DNA from: Microvirga sp. 3-52
GTDB lineage: Bacteria; Pseudomonadota; Alphaproteobacteria; Rhizobiales; Beijerinckiaceae
Assembly: GCF_018383585.1 (NCBI RefSeq)
Contig: NZ_JAHAMK010000035.1
Coordinates: 1 to 40,949 of the forward strand
Direction of reading: 5' to 3'
DNA length: 40,949 nucleotides
The notes beneath the pieces are model-generated. The model ran no database searches. It was not told the origin of the DNA and saw only the letters and a program-made list of their open reading frames with translations. Both the position numbers and the translations under genes were made by a program. Below, in pieces: positions 40,280-40,949 of this stretch (the stretch's first letter is position 1; each line of letters starts with the position of its first letter).

Positions 40280-40540
40280 CCGAGATTGGAGAAGATCGTC
40301 CCGGAGCGACGGCTCCGTGACGTCTGGGGTGGACGTGTGATCGTGAAGTCGTTGGGGCTCAAGACCCGAACCAAAGAGTTGGATCCCGCCCGCCTGCAGC
40401 TTGCACGCCGTGCATGAGGCACCTGGGTCGGCTTTGCTGACCGAATACGAGTGGATGGCGCCAAGCGCCTGACCTGATGCAAGCGCGCCCTGGACGTCAA
40501 AAATGGCTGAGGATCCGAAGAGATGACTTGACGGAACCAT
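40280..40540 (+). ncRNA. Candidate guide (bridge/seek) RNA region of the nested IS110
   Basis: This is the 261-base non-coding right end of the nested element. Several short hairpins can be drawn by eye, for example GGAGC-GACG-GCTCC near 40303-40317, GCACG-C-CGTGC near 40402-40414 and GGCGC-CAA-GCGCC near 40457-40470. IS1111 members are known to encode their targeting RNA here. Neither the fold nor guide-target pairing was computed, so the call is positional. Confidence 0.3.
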
Positions 40541-40768
40541 CATACGAACGACTTCCGCGACGCTGAGGCCATTGCTGAAGCCGTGCTCCGCCCCACCATG
40601 CGGTTTGTGCCCACCAAAACAGTCGAGCAACTCGACCTGCAAGCGCTTCATCGCGTTCGGTCGCGGTTGGTGAGTGAGCGGTCGGCGGTGATCAATCAGA
40701 TCCGCGCCTTCCTGCTCGAGCGCGGCATCGCGGTGCGCCAGAGGCTGCGTTCCCTCCGCCAGGCCCTG
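40541..40768 (+). pseudogene. IS110-family transposase, middle part of the interrupted copy
   Basis: The reading resumes the interrupted IS110 gene: NDFRDAEAIAEAVLRPTMRFVPTKTVEQLDLQALHRVRSRL, then VINQIRAFLLERGIAVRQRLRSLRQAL. Homology ends at about 40766, where the end of an IS3 element begins. The C-terminal domain with the catalytic Ser is therefore missing. It joins in sequence with 38778-39049. Confidence 0.75.
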
Positions 40769-40949
40769 TGGTCTTGCTCCGCTTTTGTGGAGAGCGGTTT
40801 AGTAGCTATTCGGCCAGCCTTTCGAATTGAACCGGACTGACATCATCCAGTGTCGAATGACGCCGGACAGGGTTGTAGAAACCGTCGATGTAACGACCAA
40901 GCGCCGCCTTGGCTTCAGCTCGGGTCTGGAACACCGTGCGCCAGACCAA
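40768..40949 (-). mobile_element. End of an IS3-family insertion sequence
   Basis: The last 48 codons of an IS3 OrfB transposase (stop at 40806-40808) and about 38 bases of non-coding terminus, abutting the truncated IS110. The rest of the element lies beyond the window. The terminus near 40768 is inferred from where IS110 homology stops. Confidence 0.65.
40806..40949 (-). CDS. IS3-family transposase OrfB, C-terminal end (partial)
   Basis: 47 residues with the IS3 rve-domain C-terminal pattern: RTVFQTRAEAKAALGRYIDGFYNPVRRHSTLDDVSPVQFE, ending in TAG. The catalytic DDE residues lie upstream, beyond the window edge except possibly none here. The frame is open to the last base. The assignment is confident because of the YNPVRRHSTLDDVSP motif. 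Confidence 0.8.
   Translation of the reverse strand: MVWRTVFQTRAEAKAALGRYIDGFYNPVRRHSTLDDVSPVQFERLAE

Larger units (their letters stand above)
39050..40540 (+). mobile_element. IS110-family element nested inside another IS110
   Basis: The limits follow from the broken host reading: FRKS ends at 39049 and the host gene resumes at 40541 with HTNDFRDAEA, with no duplicated target bases apart from one ambiguous base, as expected for IS110 transposition. Length is about 1,491 bases. The left non-coding end is short (55 bases) and the right one long (261 bases), the arrangement in which IS1111-type elements encode their guide RNA. Confidence 0.7.

Noticed and set aside
37823..40949. Composite transposon carrying the sugar-acid locus
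   Set aside because: No matching IS in suitable orientation lies on the other side of the locus in this window.
1..40949. CRISPR array, tRNA or rRNA genes
   Set aside because: No regularly spaced direct repeats, tRNA arms or conserved rRNA segments were recognised by reading; a covariance-model scan was not possible.

Overview
The window looks like an IS-rich accessory region (plasmid or genomic-island-like) of a GC-rich alphaproteobacterium. The order Hyphomicrobiales (Rhizobiales) is most likely, perhaps near Microvirga, Methylobacterium or Bradyrhizobium. This rests on family content: a trifunctional kinase/ATPase/histidine kinase, DUF2585 and DUF6894 proteins, a PHB depolymerase next to a CopG regulator, a TRAP sugar-acid cluster, and IS5(IS427), IS110, IS256 and IS3 elements. 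No rRNA, tRNA, CRISPR array or replication origin was seen.

Layout. 1-922: the 3' end of an IS256 element joined to a 5'-truncated 3-hydroxybutyrate dehydrogenase. 999-6560: a giant trifunctional signalling protein (minus). 6561-10897: an EmrA/EmrB-type multidrug efflux operon with its TetR regulator and a small membrane-anchored protein, behind a promoter holding two copies of one palindrome. 10959-12762: DUF2585 membrane protein and a lipoprotein-like alpha/beta hydrolase. 12763-16040: a very GC-rich, actinobacterial-looking three-gene cassette (glycosyltransferase, membrane protein, hydrolase-like protein) lying between two diverged direct copies of the 5' end and upstream region of the lipoprotein hydrolase. 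16563-18146: tannase/feruloyl esterase. 18163-19527: an IS5-type remnant, an AAA-ATPase fragment and a complete IS5 element. 19572-22478: DUF6894 protein, a decayed DUF305 protein and a GGDEF-EAL protein. 22630-24771: a PTPS/QueD-family protein without the usual catalytic cysteine, a PACE efflux protein, GTP cyclohydrolase I, and two small paralogous membrane proteins. 25137-26740: a small membrane protein and an IS1111-type transposase. 27110-30192: PHB depolymerase-type esterase, its CopG-type neighbour and a YihY/BrkB membrane protein. 30498-37822: a sugar-acid catabolic locus. 37853-40949: IS5, an IS110 inserted inside another IS110, and the end of an IS3.

The most coherent system is 30498-37822. 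A LacI regulator and a fused DctQM TRAP permease are read rightward. The TRAP binding protein, a VOC-fold enzyme, a RuBisCO-like protein (RLP) and a DUF1537 acid-sugar kinase are read leftward. This predicts import of a sugar acid, a VOC-catalysed step, phosphorylation, and RLP-catalysed cleavage or decarboxylation. It resembles the known apionate (3-oxo-isoapionate) route but has a VOC protein where an oxidoisomerase might be expected, so its substrate and first step may be new. Other genes touch polyhydroxybutyrate turnover (disrupted dehydrogenase, depolymerase), plant phenolics (tannase) and drug export (EmrAB, PACE).
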